Origin: Bolinopsis microptera
Lineage: Eukaryota > Ctenophora > Tentaculata > Lobata > Bolinopsidae
Direction: 5' to 3'
Assembly (NCBI RefSeq): GCF_026151205.1
Contig: NC_087081.1
Span: forward strand, 17,401,058 to 17,465,057
Length of the DNA: 64,000 bases
The stretch's first letter is position 1; every line of letters begins with the position of its first letter. The position numbers were made by a program, and so were the translations under genes. Shown here one piece after another: positions 63,964 through 64,000 of this stretch. Below the pieces are notes generated by a model. That model was not told where the DNA came from. It saw only the letters and a program-made list of their open reading frames with translations, and did not search any database.

Positions 63964-64000
63964 ATGAAAGTGAAACTGATAGTGAAACCGATACTGTTGG
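63964..64000 (+). CDS. Second copy of the candidate secreted peptide, cut by the window edge
   Basis: Twelve codons matching the first exon at 63398, with Ile2 changed to Lys. The context upstream is duplicated as well, so this is a tandem gene copy or gene fragment. Confidence 0.4.
   Translation, partial: MKVKLIVKPILL

Larger units (their letters stand above)
63298..64000 (+). repeat. Direct duplication of a 5' flank and first exon
   Basis: 63299-63440 and 63869-64000 are near identical (from TGCGCACAGTGCGAGATGAA to GAAACCGATACTGTTGG), differing by a few substitutions and a small indel (CGAGAG). The second copy runs off the right edge. Confidence 0.93.

Overview
This is nuclear DNA of an invertebrate animal: AT-rich, with split genes that have GT-AG introns, nested genes, DNA transposons, LINEs, and tandem minisatellites covering roughly a third of the window. 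The proteins (TRAPPC8, proteasome RPT3, divergent rhodopsin-class GPCRs, C2H2 zinc fingers, a CAP-domain membrane protein, a Ly6/uPAR-like protein) are metazoan. I cannot name the phylum from sequence alone. Nothing prokaryotic is present.

Layout. 1-1972: 23-bp minisatellite. 2365-3432: intronless atypical GPCR (+). 4547-41585: C-terminal half of a TRAPPC8 homologue (+), 17 exons that I joined by reading phase and family similarity; its 5' half must lie left of the window. Its introns hold an antisense six-exon GPCR (6898-11316), a C2H2 zinc-finger gene (17247-18368), an antisense CAP-domain transmembrane protein (29272-33687), a Tc1/mariner element and a retrotransposon fragment. 42983-44458: two-domain Ly6/uPAR-like GPI-anchored protein (+) with a hAT-type MITE in an intron. 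44690-48500: nested MITE and fold-back debris. 48730-51489: 5'-truncated RT/RNase H LINE (-). 52330-52870: decayed second LINE (-). 53602-58471: complete 10-exon 26S proteasome ATPase RPT3 (+, 409 aa). 59135-61636: 28-bp satellite with higher-order structure. 63398-64000: tandemly duplicated candidate small secreted peptide gene.

The most striking pattern is that many minisatellites are not random intron filler. Their units are copies of an exon edge, meaning a splice donor or acceptor plus adjoining codons, or a stop codon with its last codons. I count at least nine such arrays across four genes, up to 37 copies of one acceptor. In one TRAPPC8 intron the donor (27 in-phase copies) and the acceptor (about 22 copies) are both amplified, leaving only about 100 bp between the arrays. 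Whether these are passive expansions or act in splice-site choice needs RNA data. The joined gene models are inferred from phase and homology recalled from memory; no alignment was run.
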